A stretch of 64,000 nt of DNA. It comes from Streptomyces sp. NRRL WC-3742. GTDB lineage: Bacteria > Actinomycetota > Actinomycetes > Streptomycetales > Streptomycetaceae. Numbering within the stretch: the first letter of the stretch is position 1; every line of letters begins with the position of its first letter. A program made the translations under genes and the position numbers. Positions 33,333 through 41,525 of the stretch are shown here, one piece after another. The notes below the pieces were generated by a model. The model saw only the letters and a program-made list of their open reading frames with translations, was not told the DNA's origin and did not search any database. The stretch is taken from the NCBI RefSeq assembly GCF_000720635.1, contig NZ_JOCF01000025.1, forward strand, positions 23,824-87,823. The letters are read 5' to 3'.

Positions 33333-36106
33333 GGCTGCTCATCCGTTCTTGTGGTTCGGGCGGCGTCCGCTGCGGGTGCGAGGGGCGCGGTGGTGTCCAC
33401 GGACGACGGTGCTGCGGCGGGGGAAGCGGGGGAGCCGGCGCCGGCGGGGGAAGCGGGGGAGCCGGCCTGGGCGCGCGCGGCCCGGGACTGCCGCTGGAAG
33501 GCGCCGATGGCGGCGCCGGAGCGCCGGACCGGGTGCGGGGCCGGCTCCGAGGGGGTCTCGGCCGCGTCCGGCGCCGGGTCGACCCACTGCTGCGAGGGCG
33601 GTGGCACGCGCAGCTCGGCGGCCAGGCTGGCCTGGCGCACCCGCTGCGGCAGCGGCTTCTGCCCGCCCATGACGGGCACCGGCGGGGGCGGCTCGGCGGG
33701 CGCGTACTCGCGGCTGCGCCGTTCGGCGAGCCGGTAGTGGTCGGCGGGGCGGTACTGCTCGTCGGCGTACGGCGCCTCCGCGTCGGTGACCCGGGCGTAG
33801 GCGATGTCCGGGTAGATGGGCGAGCTGTGCTGGATGGGCTGCTCGACGACGTCCGCGCCCTCCTCGCCCTCCGCGCCCTCCTCGCCCTCCGCGCCCTCCT
33901 CGCACGCGCCGGGCCCGCCGGGGCCACCGGGCTTGGCGGGACCGGTCCTGGCGGGGCTCGGCTTGGCGAGGCCGTCCGCGATCAGCCTGCGGTACACCTC
34001 CACCGGCGCGACGGCGGGCGCGGTCTCCTCCGGGGAGTCCGCCTCCGGGCTGCTCGGGCCGGTGGCCGCGGAGAGCACCGTGCGCCGCGACTGCCGTACC
34101 AGGGGGATCGGTTCCTCGGCGGGGGCCGCGGACTCCGGCAGCCCGGTGTCCCCGTCGATGACCAGTTCCTCGGGCACGAGGACGACCACCCGGGTGCCGC
34201 CGAACGCGGAGGGCCGGAACTCGATCCGCAGCCCGCTGTGCGCGGCGAGCCGGGCGACGACGTGGAAGCCGAGGCGGATGTCGTCGGCCCGGGTGAGCAC
34301 GTCGGTGCGCGGCGGGCTCGCCATGAGCCGGTTGGCGGCGTCGTACTGGTCCGGGTCCATGCCCAGGCCCCGGTCCTCGATCTCGATGGCCAGCCCGCGC
34401 CCGACCATGGCGGCGCGCACCTCCACGGGGGTGGGCGGCTTGGAGAAGGTGGTGGCGTTCTCCATGAGTTCGGCGATCACGTGGGCGACGGGCCCGACGG
34501 CCCGTTCGGAGAGCCAGGGGTGGCCCTCGACCTCGATCATGACCCGGCGGTAGTCCGGCACCTCGCCCTGCGCGGCGCGCAGCACGTCCAGCAGCGGGAC
34601 GGGCTTGCGCCAGCGCCGATGCGGCTGGCCGCCGGCCATGATGACGAGGTTCTCCTCGTAGCGGCGCAGCCGGGCGGTGAGGTGGTCGAGGTCGAAGAGG
34701 CCCTCCAGGACCTCCGGGTCCTCGTGCTTGCGCTCCAGTTCGTCGAGCTTGCGCAGCTGGCGGCCGATCAGCAGCTGGGTGCGGCGGGCGATGCGCTGGA
34801 GGAGGCGTTCGAAGCCGCGGTGCTGCTCGGCCTGGCGGACGGCGGCGGCGAGGGCGGAGGAGCGGGCGAGGTTGAGGGCCTGGCCGAGCCTGGCCAGTTC
34901 GTCGGTCCGGCCTTCGTCGGCGACGGCGGGGGTGGCGGTCTCGGCGTCGAGGCGCTCGCCGCGCCCGAGCCGGTCGACGGCCTCGGGCAGGGTGCGGCTC
35001 ATCTCCTCGGCCTGGCCGTGCAGGTCGGCCACGCGCCGGCGCAGGGTGCGGCTGATCCGCCAGCTGGCGACGACGACGGCGACGACGGTGACGAGGCCGA
35101 CGACGGTGGTGAGGACGACCCTGGTGAGCAGGTCGGTGATGGTGCCCTTGCCGACCTCGACGATGCCGTCGGTGCGGGTCTCGATGGCCCCGACCAGCTG
35201 GGGGTTGAGCTGGTCGACGGCCTGGCGCCACTGGTCCTGGACGGCGGGCAGCCGCACCGCGCCGCCCGGGTCGGCGGCGACGGACCGGGTGAGCTGCTGC
35301 TCGACGGCGGCCTTGGCCTGCCAGGCGGGGCTGTTCATGAGCGCACGCCAGGTACGGGCCTCGGCCTCGGGCAGGTAGGGGAGGATCTGGACGGTGAAGA
35401 GGTGGTCCTCGGCGCCGATGGCGAGCTGGACCTGCTGGAAGTCGGCGGCGCTGAGCCGCCCGGAGGGCCAGCCGCGGGCGAGGAGGGCGTCCTCGCGGGC
35501 GAGCATCTCCTTGGCCCAGAAGGCGTTGACCAGGGTCTTGGAGACCCAGGTGACCTCGCCGTTGTCGACGTGGCTGAGCGCGGTGAACAAACGCAGGTCC
35601 ACGGCGATGAGGTCGGTGTAGTAGCCGTAGACGGTCTGCTGGTCGACGGAGCCGCGGTCGACGGCGGCCCGCTGTTCGCTCAGCCGGTTCATCGCCTGCC
35701 GGGCCTCGGCGACGGCGCCGCGCACCTCGGCGGGGGCGCTGTCGGCGGTCTCGCCGGACAGGGTCCTGAACCGGCTCACCGCCTCGTCGGTGGCCAGGCG
35801 CTGACGGTGCAGCGGTCCGGTGTCGCCGCCGGGGTGGGCGAGCGCCTCGGCGGTGAGCCGGCGCTCCTCCTGGAGGTTGTAGTAGACGATGTTGGACGGC
35901 TGGCCGGCCTTCTGCGCGAGCAGGCCCTGGGCGGCCTGGCGCTGGAAGTCGGCGACGGTCTCGCCGCTGGTGACGGCCCACAGGAGGACGAGGGCCAGGC
36001 TGGGGACGACGGCCAGGACGAGCAGCGCCGCCCGCAGGGTCAGGCGCGGACGACGCCTGCGGGGGGGCTTCGGCGTCGGGGGCCGCCGATTCGCACGCGC
36101 ACGCAG
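33329..36106 (-). CDS. cvnA: Conservon sensor kinase-like protein (CvnA), CTG start
   Basis: About 925 residues. A nitrate/nitrite-sensor-type extracellular domain lies between two membrane helices (LRAALLVLAVVPSLALVLLW near the N-terminus and VVLTTVVGLVTVVAVVVASW in the middle), followed by a HAMP-like stretch and an HATPase domain (ELMENATTFSKPP, IEDRGLGMDPDQY). A long disordered Pro/Ala/Glu tail ends the protein. It lacks a normal H-box, as usual for CvnA. The first ATG/GTG (GTG at 35779) would remove the first helix. The frame is open up to a TAG at 36116-36118 and offers only CTG at 36106, which has GGAG 6 bases upstream. I therefore propose CTG initiation; a frameshift near the start is the alternative. 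Confidence 0.85.
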   Translation of the reverse strand: MRARANRRPPTPKPPRRRRPRLTLRAALLVLAVVPSLALVLLWAVTSGETVADFQRQAAQGLLAQKAGQPSNIVYYNLQEERRLTAEALAHPGGDTGPLHRQRLATDEAVSRFRTLSGETADSAPAEVRGAVAEARQAMNRLSEQRAAVDRGSVDQQTVYGYYTDLIAVDLRLFTALSHVDNGEVTWVSKTLVNAFWAKEMLAREDALLARGWPSGRLSAADFQQVQLAIGAEDHLFTVQILPYLPEAEARTWRALMNSPAWQAKAAVEQQLTRSVAADPGGAVRLPAVQDQWRQAVDQLNPQLVGAIETRTDGIVEVGKGTITDLLTRVVLTTVVGLVTVVAVVVASWRISRTLRRRVADLHGQAEEMSRTLPEAVDRLGRGERLDAETATPAVADEGRTDELARLGQALNLARSSALAAAVRQAEQHRGFERLLQRIARRTQLLIGRQLRKLDELERKHEDPEVLEGLFDLDHLTARLRRYEENLVIMAGGQPHRRWRKPVPLLDVLRAAQGEVPDYRRVMIEVEGHPWLSERAVGPVAHVIAELMENATTFSKPPTPVEVRAAMVGRGLAIEIEDRGLGMDPDQYDAANRLMASPPRTDVLTRADDIRLGFHVVARLAAHSGLRIEFRPSAFGGTRVVVLVPEELVIDGDTGLPESAAPAEEPIPLVRQSRRTVLSAATGPSSPEADSPEETAPAVAPVEVYRRLIADGLAKPSPARTGPAKPGGPGGPGACEEGAEGEEGAEGEEGADVVEQPIQHSSPIYPDIAYARVTDAEAPYADEQYRPADHYRLAERRSREYAPAEPPPPVPVMGGQKPLPQRVRQASLAAELRVPPPSQQWVDPAPDAAETPSEPAPHPVRRSGAAIGAFQRQSRAARAQAGSPASPAGAGSPASPAAAPSSVDTTAPLAPAADAARTTRTDEQP

Positions 36107-36431
36107 AGCTGGCTCCTAGGGACTGTCGGCCCGCCCTTTCGGGGGCTGGCCGGCCGGGGGCTGTTGGGACGAACTGACGAGGCGATATTAGTCATACCGT
36201 GTGAGTCGGGTGAACGGGTGTTCGCCACCTGGGTCGTACTCGATCACCGCTCGGACACAACGTCATCCGTTCGTTGACCGTCAGTATTCGAAGCAAGCCC
36301 GATCGGCAAGGCTTGACACAGTGTCATGGCAGGTCACGGCCAACGGATGGCCGGGGTGTGAAAACTGTGTGACACGATTCCGCCGACCGTCCGGGGCGCC
36401 GGCCGGAACTCGACAGGAATCCGACGCCGTC
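36107..36431. other. 325-bp intergenic region with GTGT/ACAC palindromes
   Basis: No gene is visible. It carries the conservon promoter (around TTAGTCATACCGTG near 36187) and is AT-richer than its neighbours. Two palindromes stand out: TGACAC-A-GTGTCA at 36314-36326 and GTGT-G-ACAC at 36367-36375. They may be operators, or part of the 3' end of the GntR gene transcript. I see no T-tract terminator. Confidence 0.5.
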
Positions 36432-37127
36432 TCAGTCCGTGAGCAGCCGCGCCCGGGTGGCCTCCAGCTCCGCCGCCAGCACCCGCCCCGCCCGCTCCGC
36501 GTCGCCCTCGTGCACCGCCCGGACGAGCTCCGCGTGCGCGGCGTACCCGTGGTTGCGGTCCATCGCCCGCAGCTCGAACACGCCCACCAGCGCCACCAGG
36601 TGCTCCCGCAGCACCGGGGCGAACTGCGCGAACAGGTCGTCCAGCACGGGATTGTGGGCGGCGGCGACGATCGCCGTGTGCAGCGCGATGTCGGCGTCCA
36701 CGAACGCGGCGTCGTCCCCCTCGCCCGCCGCCTGCCGGGCCGCCAGCGCCGCGTCCACCGCCAGCAGATCCGCCTCCGTACGGCGCAGCGCCGCCAGCCG
36801 GGACGCCTGCACCTCGACCATCGTGCGCACCTCGTAGACGTGCGCCAGCTCCGCCCGGCGCAGCCTCGACGGCCAGTCCTCGGCGGGCCGGTCCGCCGTC
36901 ACGAACACCCCCGCGCCCTGACGGCTCTGCACCATCCCGGCCGCGGCCAGGGTGCGCAGCGCCTCCCGCACGGTCGAGCGGCCCACGCCCAGCTCCTTGG
37001 CCAGCGTCACCTCGCCCGGAAGCCGTCCGCCCACCGGCCAGACCGCGGTGCGGATCTGCTGCTCGATCCGCTCGGCGGCCTGCTGGGCGAGGGGGGAGGG
37101 GCGCAGCGGGGGGAGCGGGGTGGTCAT
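36432..37127 (-). CDS. FadR-type GntR family regulator
   Basis: A 231-residue regulator starting [23 protein letters not shown]. The N-terminal GntR winged helix is at residues about 12-80: [41 protein letters not shown]. The C-terminal FCD domain follows, with the metal-ligand pattern [21 protein letters not shown] and a final helical bundle ([20 protein letters not shown]). Effectors of FCD regulators are usually small organic acids. It is divergent from leuA across a 54-bp gap with the perfect palindrome ACCTG-T-CAGGT. It may therefore repress itself and also modulate leuA. It ends without an obvious terminator. Confidence 0.9.
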   Translation of the reverse strand: MTTPLPPLRPSPLAQQAAERIEQQIRTAVWPVGGRLPGEVTLAKELGVGRSTVREALRTLAAAGMVQSRQGAGVFVTADRPAEDWPSRLRRAELAHVYEVRTMVEVQASRLAALRRTEADLLAVDAALAARQAAGEGDDAAFVDADIALHTAIVAAAHNPVLDDLFAQFAPVLREHLVALVGVFELRAMDRNHGYAAHAELVRAVHEGDAERAGRVLAAELEATRARLLTD

Positions 37128-37135
37128 GTTCCTTC

Positions 37136-37175
37136 ACCTGTCAGGTTGTCTGAGGAGTCGTCTGCTGGCTACTCT
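37136..37175 (+). promoter_or_regulatory. leuA promoter with overlapping operator palindrome
   Basis: TTGTCT (-35, 37146-37151), 18-bp spacer and TACTCT (-10, 37170-37175) point to a start at about 37182, the A of the leader-peptide ATG. ACCTG-T-CAGGT (37136-37146) overlaps the -35 and lies 9 bp from the divergent GntR ATG: a likely operator. Confidence 0.6.
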
Positions 37176-37181
37176 ACCGGC

Positions 37182-37253
37182 ATGCAGGCATGGAACCACG
37201 CCCTCCGGGGCGTCATGGGCGGACTCCTTCTCGGCGGCCGCAGCGGGGTCTGA
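37182..37253 (+). CDS. leuA leader peptide
   Basis: A 23-residue peptide, [20 protein letters not shown] followed by SGV and TGA. Three consecutive leucine codons (CTC CTT CTC, 37224-37232) sit near its end, the hallmark of leucine-responsive attenuation. The predicted transcription start coincides with the ATG, so it would be a leaderless message. The stop lies 67 bases before the leuA ATG, and the sequence just after the Leu codons enters competing hairpins. Confidence 0.8.
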   Translation: MQAWNHALRGVMGGLLLGGRSGV

Positions 37254-37282
37254 CCGGACCGGCACCCCGCTGCGGGGCGCCG
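37238..37282 (+). promoter_or_regulatory. Competing hairpins of the leuA attenuator
   Basis: CCGCAGCGGGGT (37238-37249) pairs perfectly with ACCCCGCTGCGG (37264-37275). The latter region alternatively folds with its 3' side as CGGC-A-CCCCG...CGGGG-C-GCCG (37260-37282). The two are mutually exclusive. A ribosome stalled at the Leu codons leaves the first hairpin free; one that reaches the stop masks it. No U-tract is present. Confidence 0.6.
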
Positions 37283-37320
37283 TCCTGCCGGTCGCCGGTA
37301 CCCGTCTAAGGAAACCCGCG

Positions 37321-39039
37321 ATGCGACCCGCCACACCCTTCCCCCCCCTGCGCCCCCCCGCCGGGCCCGTCCCCGCCGCCGCCCCCGCCTGGAACCCCCA
37401 GCGCGGCGGCTCCATGCCCTCCCACCGCTACCGCCCCGCCCACGAGCGGGTGCGGGTGCCCGCCCTGCTGCGCCGCTGGCCCGGCCGCCGCACCGACCGG
37501 GCGCCGCTGTGGGTGCCCGTCGACCTGCGCGACGGCAACCAGGCGCTCGCCGAACCGATGGACCCGCAGCGCAAGCAGCGCATGTTCGACCTCTTCCTGG
37601 CCATGGGCTTCAAGGAGATCGAGGTCGGCTACCCCTCCGCCAGCCGCGCCGACTTCGACTTCGTCCGCCGCCTGGCCACCACCCCCGGCGCCGTGCCCGA
37701 GGACGTCACCGTCGTCGTCTTCACCGCCGCCCGCGCCGACCTCATCGACCGCACCTTCGAGTCCGTCCGGGGCCTGCCCCGCGTCGTCGTCCACCTCTAC
37801 ACCGCCACCGCCCCCACCTGGCGCGAGGTCGTCCTCGGCAAGGACCGCGAGGGCGTGCGGGCGCTGATCACCGAGGCCGCCCAGGGGATGGACCGGCTCG
37901 CGGGCGACCGCGAGGGCCTGCGCTTCCAGTTCTCCCCCGAGGTGTTCAACCTGACCGAGCCCGACTACGTCCTGGAGGTCTGCAACGGCCTCACCCGGCT
38001 CTGGGACGCCTCGCCCGAGCGGCCCGTGATCCACAACCTGCCCGCCACCGTCGAGATCGCCACACCCAACGTCTACGCCGACCAGATCGAGTACGTGGAC
38101 CGCCACCTCGAGCGCCGCGAGTCCGTCATCCTCTCCGTCCACCCCCACAACGACCGGGGCACCGGCGTCGCCTGCGCCGAACTCGCCGTCCTGGCGGGCG
38201 CCCAGCGCGTCGAGGGCTGCCTGTTCGGCAACGGCGAGCGCACCGGCAACGTCGACCTCGTCACCCTCGCCCTGAACCTGCACACCCAGGGCGTCGACCC
38301 GATGCTCGACCTCTCCGACATCGACGAGATCCGCCGCACCGTCGAACACTGCAACCGCCTGCCCGTCCACGAACGCCACCCCTACGCGGGGGACCTCGTC
38401 CACACCGCCTTCTCCGGCACCCACCAGGACGCCATCCGCAAGGGCTTCGCCCACCACGCCAAGACCGCCGCCGAAGCCGGACTGCCCGAGCGCGAAGCCC
38501 CCTGGGCCGTGCCCTACCTGCCGATCGACCCGGCCGACCTCGGCCGCTCCTACGAGGCCGTCATCCGCGTCAACAGCCAGTCCGGCAAGGGCGGCATCGC
38601 CCACCTGCTCCAGACCGGCGAGGGCCTCGACCTGCCCCGCCGCCTCCAGATCGACTTCGCCCGCGTCGTGCAGGAGGCCACCGACGACAGCGGGCGCGAG
38701 ATGACGGCGGCCGAACTGTACGCGCTGTTCCGCGCCGCCTACCTGGACGCCGTCCCCGCCGACTGGACGTGGAGCGTCGACGGCGACCGCGCCGAGGTCA
38801 ACGGACGCCCCGGCAACGGCACCGGGCCGCTCGACGCCGTCGCCGACGCGCTGGGCGCGCAGATCCTCTCCTTCACCGAACACGCCGTCGGCGCGGGGCC
38901 GGAGGCCGTCGCGTACGTGGAGGTGCGGGTCGGGGGCGCGGCCGCCTGGGGCGCCGGGCGGGACACCTCCGTGCTCACGGCGGGGGTACGGGCGGTGCTG
39001 GGCGCCGTGGCCCGCGCCTCCGCAACCCGAAAGGCATGA
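37321..39039 (+). CDS. leuA: 2-isopropylmalate synthase
   Basis: A 572-residue enzyme condensing acetyl-CoA with 2-oxoisovalerate, the first committed step of leucine synthesis. The TIM barrel has the DRE-type motif [31 protein letters not shown], the metal ligands HPHNDRG and [14 protein letters not shown], and [14 protein letters not shown]. The C-terminal LeuA dimer domain (from about 430) carries leucine feedback control. An N-terminal Pro-rich extension of about 25 residues before [10 protein letters not shown] is usual for the actinobacterial long form. ATG at 37321 follows AAGGAAACCC. It is preceded by a leader peptide and hairpins, and faces a GntR regulator. Confidence 0.96.
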   Translation: MRPATPFPPLRPPAGPVPAAAPAWNPQRGGSMPSHRYRPAHERVRVPALLRRWPGRRTDRAPLWVPVDLRDGNQALAEPMDPQRKQRMFDLFLAMGFKEIEVGYPSASRADFDFVRRLATTPGAVPEDVTVVVFTAARADLIDRTFESVRGLPRVVVHLYTATAPTWREVVLGKDREGVRALITEAAQGMDRLAGDREGLRFQFSPEVFNLTEPDYVLEVCNGLTRLWDASPERPVIHNLPATVEIATPNVYADQIEYVDRHLERRESVILSVHPHNDRGTGVACAELAVLAGAQRVEGCLFGNGERTGNVDLVTLALNLHTQGVDPMLDLSDIDEIRRTVEHCNRLPVHERHPYAGDLVHTAFSGTHQDAIRKGFAHHAKTAAEAGLPEREAPWAVPYLPIDPADLGRSYEAVIRVNSQSGKGGIAHLLQTGEGLDLPRRLQIDFARVVQEATDDSGREMTAAELYALFRAAYLDAVPADWTWSVDGDRAEVNGRPGNGTGPLDAVADALGAQILSFTEHAVGAGPEAVAYVEVRVGGAAAWGAGRDTSVLTAGVRAVLGAVARASATRKA

Positions 39040-39046
39040 TGGGGCG

Positions 39047-39532
39047 ATGACCGACTCCACTCTCCCCGCCCGCAGCCAGGCCGTGGCCCGGGCGCTCGCG
39101 GCGGCCGGCGTCACCGGCGAGATCGTCGTCCTGCCCGACTCCGCCCGTACGGCCGCCGAGGCCGCCGCCGCCCTCGGCTGCGAGGTCGGCGCGATCGCCA
39201 ACAGCCTGGTGTTCCGGTGCGACGGCGCACCCCTGCTGGTGATGACCAGCGGCGCCCACCGCGTCGACACCGCCCACCTGGCCACCGCGCTCGGCACCGG
39301 CCCGATCACCCGGGCCGGCGCCGACGAAGTCCGCGCCGCCACCGGCCAGGCCATCGGCGGCGTCGCCCCCACCGGGCACCCGGCACCGCTGCGCACCGTC
39401 GTCGACACCGCGCTCGAACGGTACGAGGTCCTCTGGGCCGCCGCCGGCCACCCGCACACCGTGGTGCCGCTGACGTACGGCGAACTGCTGCGCGTCACCG
39501 GCGGCACGCCGACGGCCGTCACGGCGGGCTGA
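39047..39532 (+). CDS. ybaK: YbaK/EbsC family aminoacyl-tRNA deacylase
   Basis: A 161-residue protein starting MTDSTLPARSQAVARALAAAGV. YbaK-type enzymes hydrolyse mischarged Cys-tRNA(Pro) in the cytosol. Typical elements are AAAALGCEVGAIANSLVFRCDGAPLLVMTSG with the catalytic-lysine region altered to Ala/Gly-rich sequence, VRAATGQAIGGVAPTGHP (the conserved GGV-PxGH motif) and YEVLWAAAGHPHTVVPLTYGELLRVTGG. Its ATG is 7 bases after the leuA stop, so it is probably co-transcribed with leuA. The exact tRNA specificity within the INS superfamily is uncertain. Confidence 0.88.
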   Translation: MTDSTLPARSQAVARALAAAGVTGEIVVLPDSARTAAEAAAALGCEVGAIANSLVFRCDGAPLLVMTSGAHRVDTAHLATALGTGPITRAGADEVRAATGQAIGGVAPTGHPAPLRTVVDTALERYEVLWAAAGHPHTVVPLTYGELLRVTGGTPTAVTAG

Positions 39533-39540
39533 TCCCGCGA

Positions 39541-39641
39541 GGCCGCCCGTACGGGGCCGGGGTCGGGGCCGGGGTTGGGGCCGTGCTCGGTTCCCGGCTT
39601 CCGGCTTCCGGTTCTCGGATCTCGGTTCCGTACGGGCGGCC
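39541..39641. repeat. Long-arm inverted repeat upstream of a VOC gene
   Basis: GGCCGCCCGTACGG (39541-39554) and its exact complement (39628-39641) enclose a 73-bp stretch with repeated GGTTC/CCGGCTTC motifs. The right arm abuts a -10-like TACACT (39642-39647), 8 bases before the VOC ATG. Confidence 0.65.
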
Positions 39642-39654
39642 TACACTGCCCCGC

Positions 39655-40041
39655 ATGGCATGCCGTATCAGCGAGTTGGTCATCGACGCCGCCGACGCCG
39701 AGGGCCTGGCCGTCTTCTGGGCCGCCGTCCTCGGCTACGTCGAGACCGGGCGCGAGGAGGACGGGAGCATCGAACTCGGCCCGCCCGGCGTCGGGTTCGG
39801 CGGACCGCTGCCCACCGTCGTCATCAGCCCCAGCTCCGACCCCCGTCGGGTCGGCAAGCTCCGGCTGCACCTGGACGTCAGCCCCACCGACCGGGACCAG
39901 GACGCGGAGCTGGCGCGGCTGCTCGCCCTCGGGGCCGTGCCCGTGGACGTCGGACAGAGCGGCGAGGAGTCGTGGCACGTCCTCGCCGACCCGGAGGGGA
40001 ACGAGTTCTGCCTGCTGAGGGCACGGGTGCGGCCGGTGTGA
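39655..40041 (+). CDS. VOC family (glyoxalase-like) protein
   Basis: A 128-residue protein starting MACRISELVIDAADAEGLAVFW. It has the actinomycete glyoxalase-like pattern: FWAAVLGYVETGREEDGSIEL, VVISPSSDPRRVGKLRLHLDV, then ELARLLALGAVPVDVGQS and WHVLADPEGNEFCLLRAR, where DPEGNEFCLL is the family C-terminal signature. It is a single beta-alpha-beta-beta-beta unit that would dimerise. The promoter TACACT lies 7 bases before the ATG, suggesting a leaderless transcript. The ligand is unknown. Confidence 0.88.
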   Translation: MACRISELVIDAADAEGLAVFWAAVLGYVETGREEDGSIELGPPGVGFGGPLPTVVISPSSDPRRVGKLRLHLDVSPTDRDQDAELARLLALGAVPVDVGQSGEESWHVLADPEGNEFCLLRARVRPV

Positions 40042-40083
40042 AACCGCTCGTCGGTGGGGTTCGAGGTACGGCAGGATGACGGG

Positions 40084-40581
40084 ATGGACCCCGTCTACAC
40101 CCTGGCCTGGCGACACGGAGCCGGCCTCGTGCCGCCCGAAGACCTGCCGATGGCCGCCGCCGACCTGCTCGTCGCCGGTGAGGACTCGCCCGCTCTGCGG
40201 GACCTCGCCGGGCGGGCCCGCAGCGAGTCTCCGGCCGAGTTGATCGGACTGCTGAGCGCGGCACTGGCCGAACTCGGCGTCGTCGAACCGGGGTACGGGA
40301 TCTCCTGGCGCTGCCACGTGTGGGAGGCGGCCGAGTGCGTGGCGACCGGGGGACTGGCGCCGGAGGAACTGGTCGAGAACTTCTGGCACGACGCGGAGGT
40401 GGACGCCACCGAGGCGGAGCGGCAGTTCGCGGCGCACTACACGGAGGTGGACTGCACCTCCTGCCTCGCCTGCATGTCGGCGGAACAGGTGACGGCGTGG
40501 GCGGAGAGCACGCGGGCGGCGGCCGGTGCGGTGGTCGCGGCGGCAGACGACCCCCGGGTGGCGCCTCCCCGAGGGCTTTGA
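40084..40581 (+). CDS. Hypothetical protein, 165 residues
   Basis: A soluble acidic protein starting MDPVYTLAWRHGAGLVPPEDL. It is mostly helical: MAAADLLVAGEDSPALRDLAG, PAELIGLLSAALAELGVVEP, then YGISWRCHVWEAAECVATGGL and FAAHYTEVDCTSCLACMSAEQ. The C-x2-C-x2-C pattern near residue 137 (CTSCLACM) could bind metal, but no matching family comes to mind. ATG at 40084 is preferred over an in-frame GTG at 40054. The TGA stop overlaps the first unit of a palindromic repeat cluster. Confidence 0.7.
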   Translation: MDPVYTLAWRHGAGLVPPEDLPMAAADLLVAGEDSPALRDLAGRARSESPAELIGLLSAALAELGVVEPGYGISWRCHVWEAAECVATGGLAPEELVENFWHDAEVDATEAERQFAAHYTEVDCTSCLACMSAEQVTAWAESTRAAAGAVVAAADDPRVAPPRGL

Positions 40582-40693
40582 CTACGGATGTAGTGGCACT
40601 ACTTCCGTAGTGCCACCCCGGGGGTGGCACTGCTGGCGCAGTGTCACTACTCCCGTAGTCCCACTACGTCCGTAGTCCCACTACGTCCGTAGT
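40581..40693. repeat. Cluster of ACTAC-N4-GTAGT palindromes, 17-bp spaced
   Basis: Palindromic 14-mers occur at 40581 (ACTACGGATGTAGT), 40598 (ACTACTTCCGTAGT), 40646 (ACTACTCCCGTAGT), 40663 and 40680 (both ACTACGTCCGTAGT), plus a degenerate CACTGC...GCAGTG at about 40628. Steps of exactly 17 bp link 40581-40598 and 40646-40663-40680. The cluster fills the gap between converging genes; the same units occur at 15375-15405. Confidence 0.85.
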
Positions 40694-40766
40694 GCCCGGA
40701 GTGGTGGGGGCGGCGGCAACCGTGCTCAGCGCGGGACTTCGGCCAGGGCGCGGAGTTTGCGCTTGA

Positions 40767-41402
40767 TCACCCGTCGGAGAGGTGGACCAGCCTCCCGAAC
40801 GTCTCCTCGTCGCCCAGGTGGCCGAGGATCCACGCGGCCACCGTGGCGCGGGCGGCGGTGCCCGCGCGGGGGAGCGGGCGGTCGTACGCGACCTGCGGGC
40901 GGGCGGACGCGGGCCCGTCCTTGAGCATGGGCACGCGCACGACCGTCCACGGGGTGTCGGACTTCGCGAGCAGGGCCTCCATCCGGGCGAGGTCGTGGTG
41001 GATCTCCCGGTACAGCCGGTCGACGACGAGGGTGGTCACCAGCCGCTGGGCGAAGGGCAGTCGGGAGGTGTCCAGTCCGGCCGAGCTCATCGCGACCAGG
41101 TGCCGGGCGCCGCCCGAGGCGCAGGCGGCGGTCAGCTCCCGCGCGCCGTCGGAGAAGACGGTGGTCGCTCCGCGCCCGGCCGTGCCGAGCGCGGCGACGA
41201 CGGCGTCCTGTCCGGCCAGTGCCTCGTGCAGGGAGCCCGGTCGGCCGACGTCGGCGCGGGCGGTGAGCGGGGTGCCGTGGGTGAAGGCCGGGACCTTGGC
41301 GGGGTCGCGGGCGACAGCCGTGACGGTGTGTCCGGCGGCGAGGGCGAGGTCGACGACCAGGCGGCCGGTGCGTCCGGTGGCGCCGACGACGGCGATCTTC
41401 AT
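40767..41402 (-). CDS. NAD(P)H-binding atypical short-chain dehydrogenase
   Basis: A 211-residue protein starting MKIAVVGATGRTGRLVVDLAL. The GATGRTG loop at residues 7-13 is the NAD(P)-binding motif of the NmrA/biliverdin-reductase-B-like atypical SDRs. LAGQDAVVAALGTAGRGATTVFSDGAREL and ARHLVAMSSAGLD follow, then WTVVRVPMLKDGP. Such proteins act as flavin reductases, NADPH sensors or epimerase-like enzymes. ATG at 41402 has GGAGGA 6 bases upstream. It diverges from an SDR gene across a gap with an 11-bp-arm inverted repeat, so both are probably controlled together. Confidence 0.85.
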   Translation of the reverse strand: MKIAVVGATGRTGRLVVDLALAAGHTVTAVARDPAKVPAFTHGTPLTARADVGRPGSLHEALAGQDAVVAALGTAGRGATTVFSDGARELTAACASGGARHLVAMSSAGLDTSRLPFAQRLVTTLVVDRLYREIHHDLARMEALLAKSDTPWTVVRVPMLKDGPASARPQVAYDRPLPRAGTAARATVAAWILGHLGDEETFGRLVHLSDG

Positions 41403-41433
41403 CGTGTCCTCCTGCGGTGGTCTGCATGGCTTG

Positions 41434-41466
41434 TGATTCATTCAGACGCACTGTATGAATGAATCA
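41434..41466. promoter_or_regulatory. Inverted repeat operator between two divergent oxidoreductase genes
   Basis: TGATTCATTCA (41434-41444) and TGAATGAATCA (41456-41466) are perfect 11-bp complements, 22 bp centre to centre. It is AT-rich against the background and spans the shared promoter zone. The TetR gene at 42415 is the nearest candidate binder. Confidence 0.65.
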
Positions 41467-41525
41467 GTTGCACCACAGGGAACCAGCAGCGGACAGCCAG
41501 CGCAAGCCCGAAGGAGCGAACGGAC

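Noticed and set aside
40581..40693. CRISPR-like array
   Set aside because: Units are 14-bp palindromes with 3-bp spacers, too short for CRISPR repeats and spacers, and no cas genes are present.
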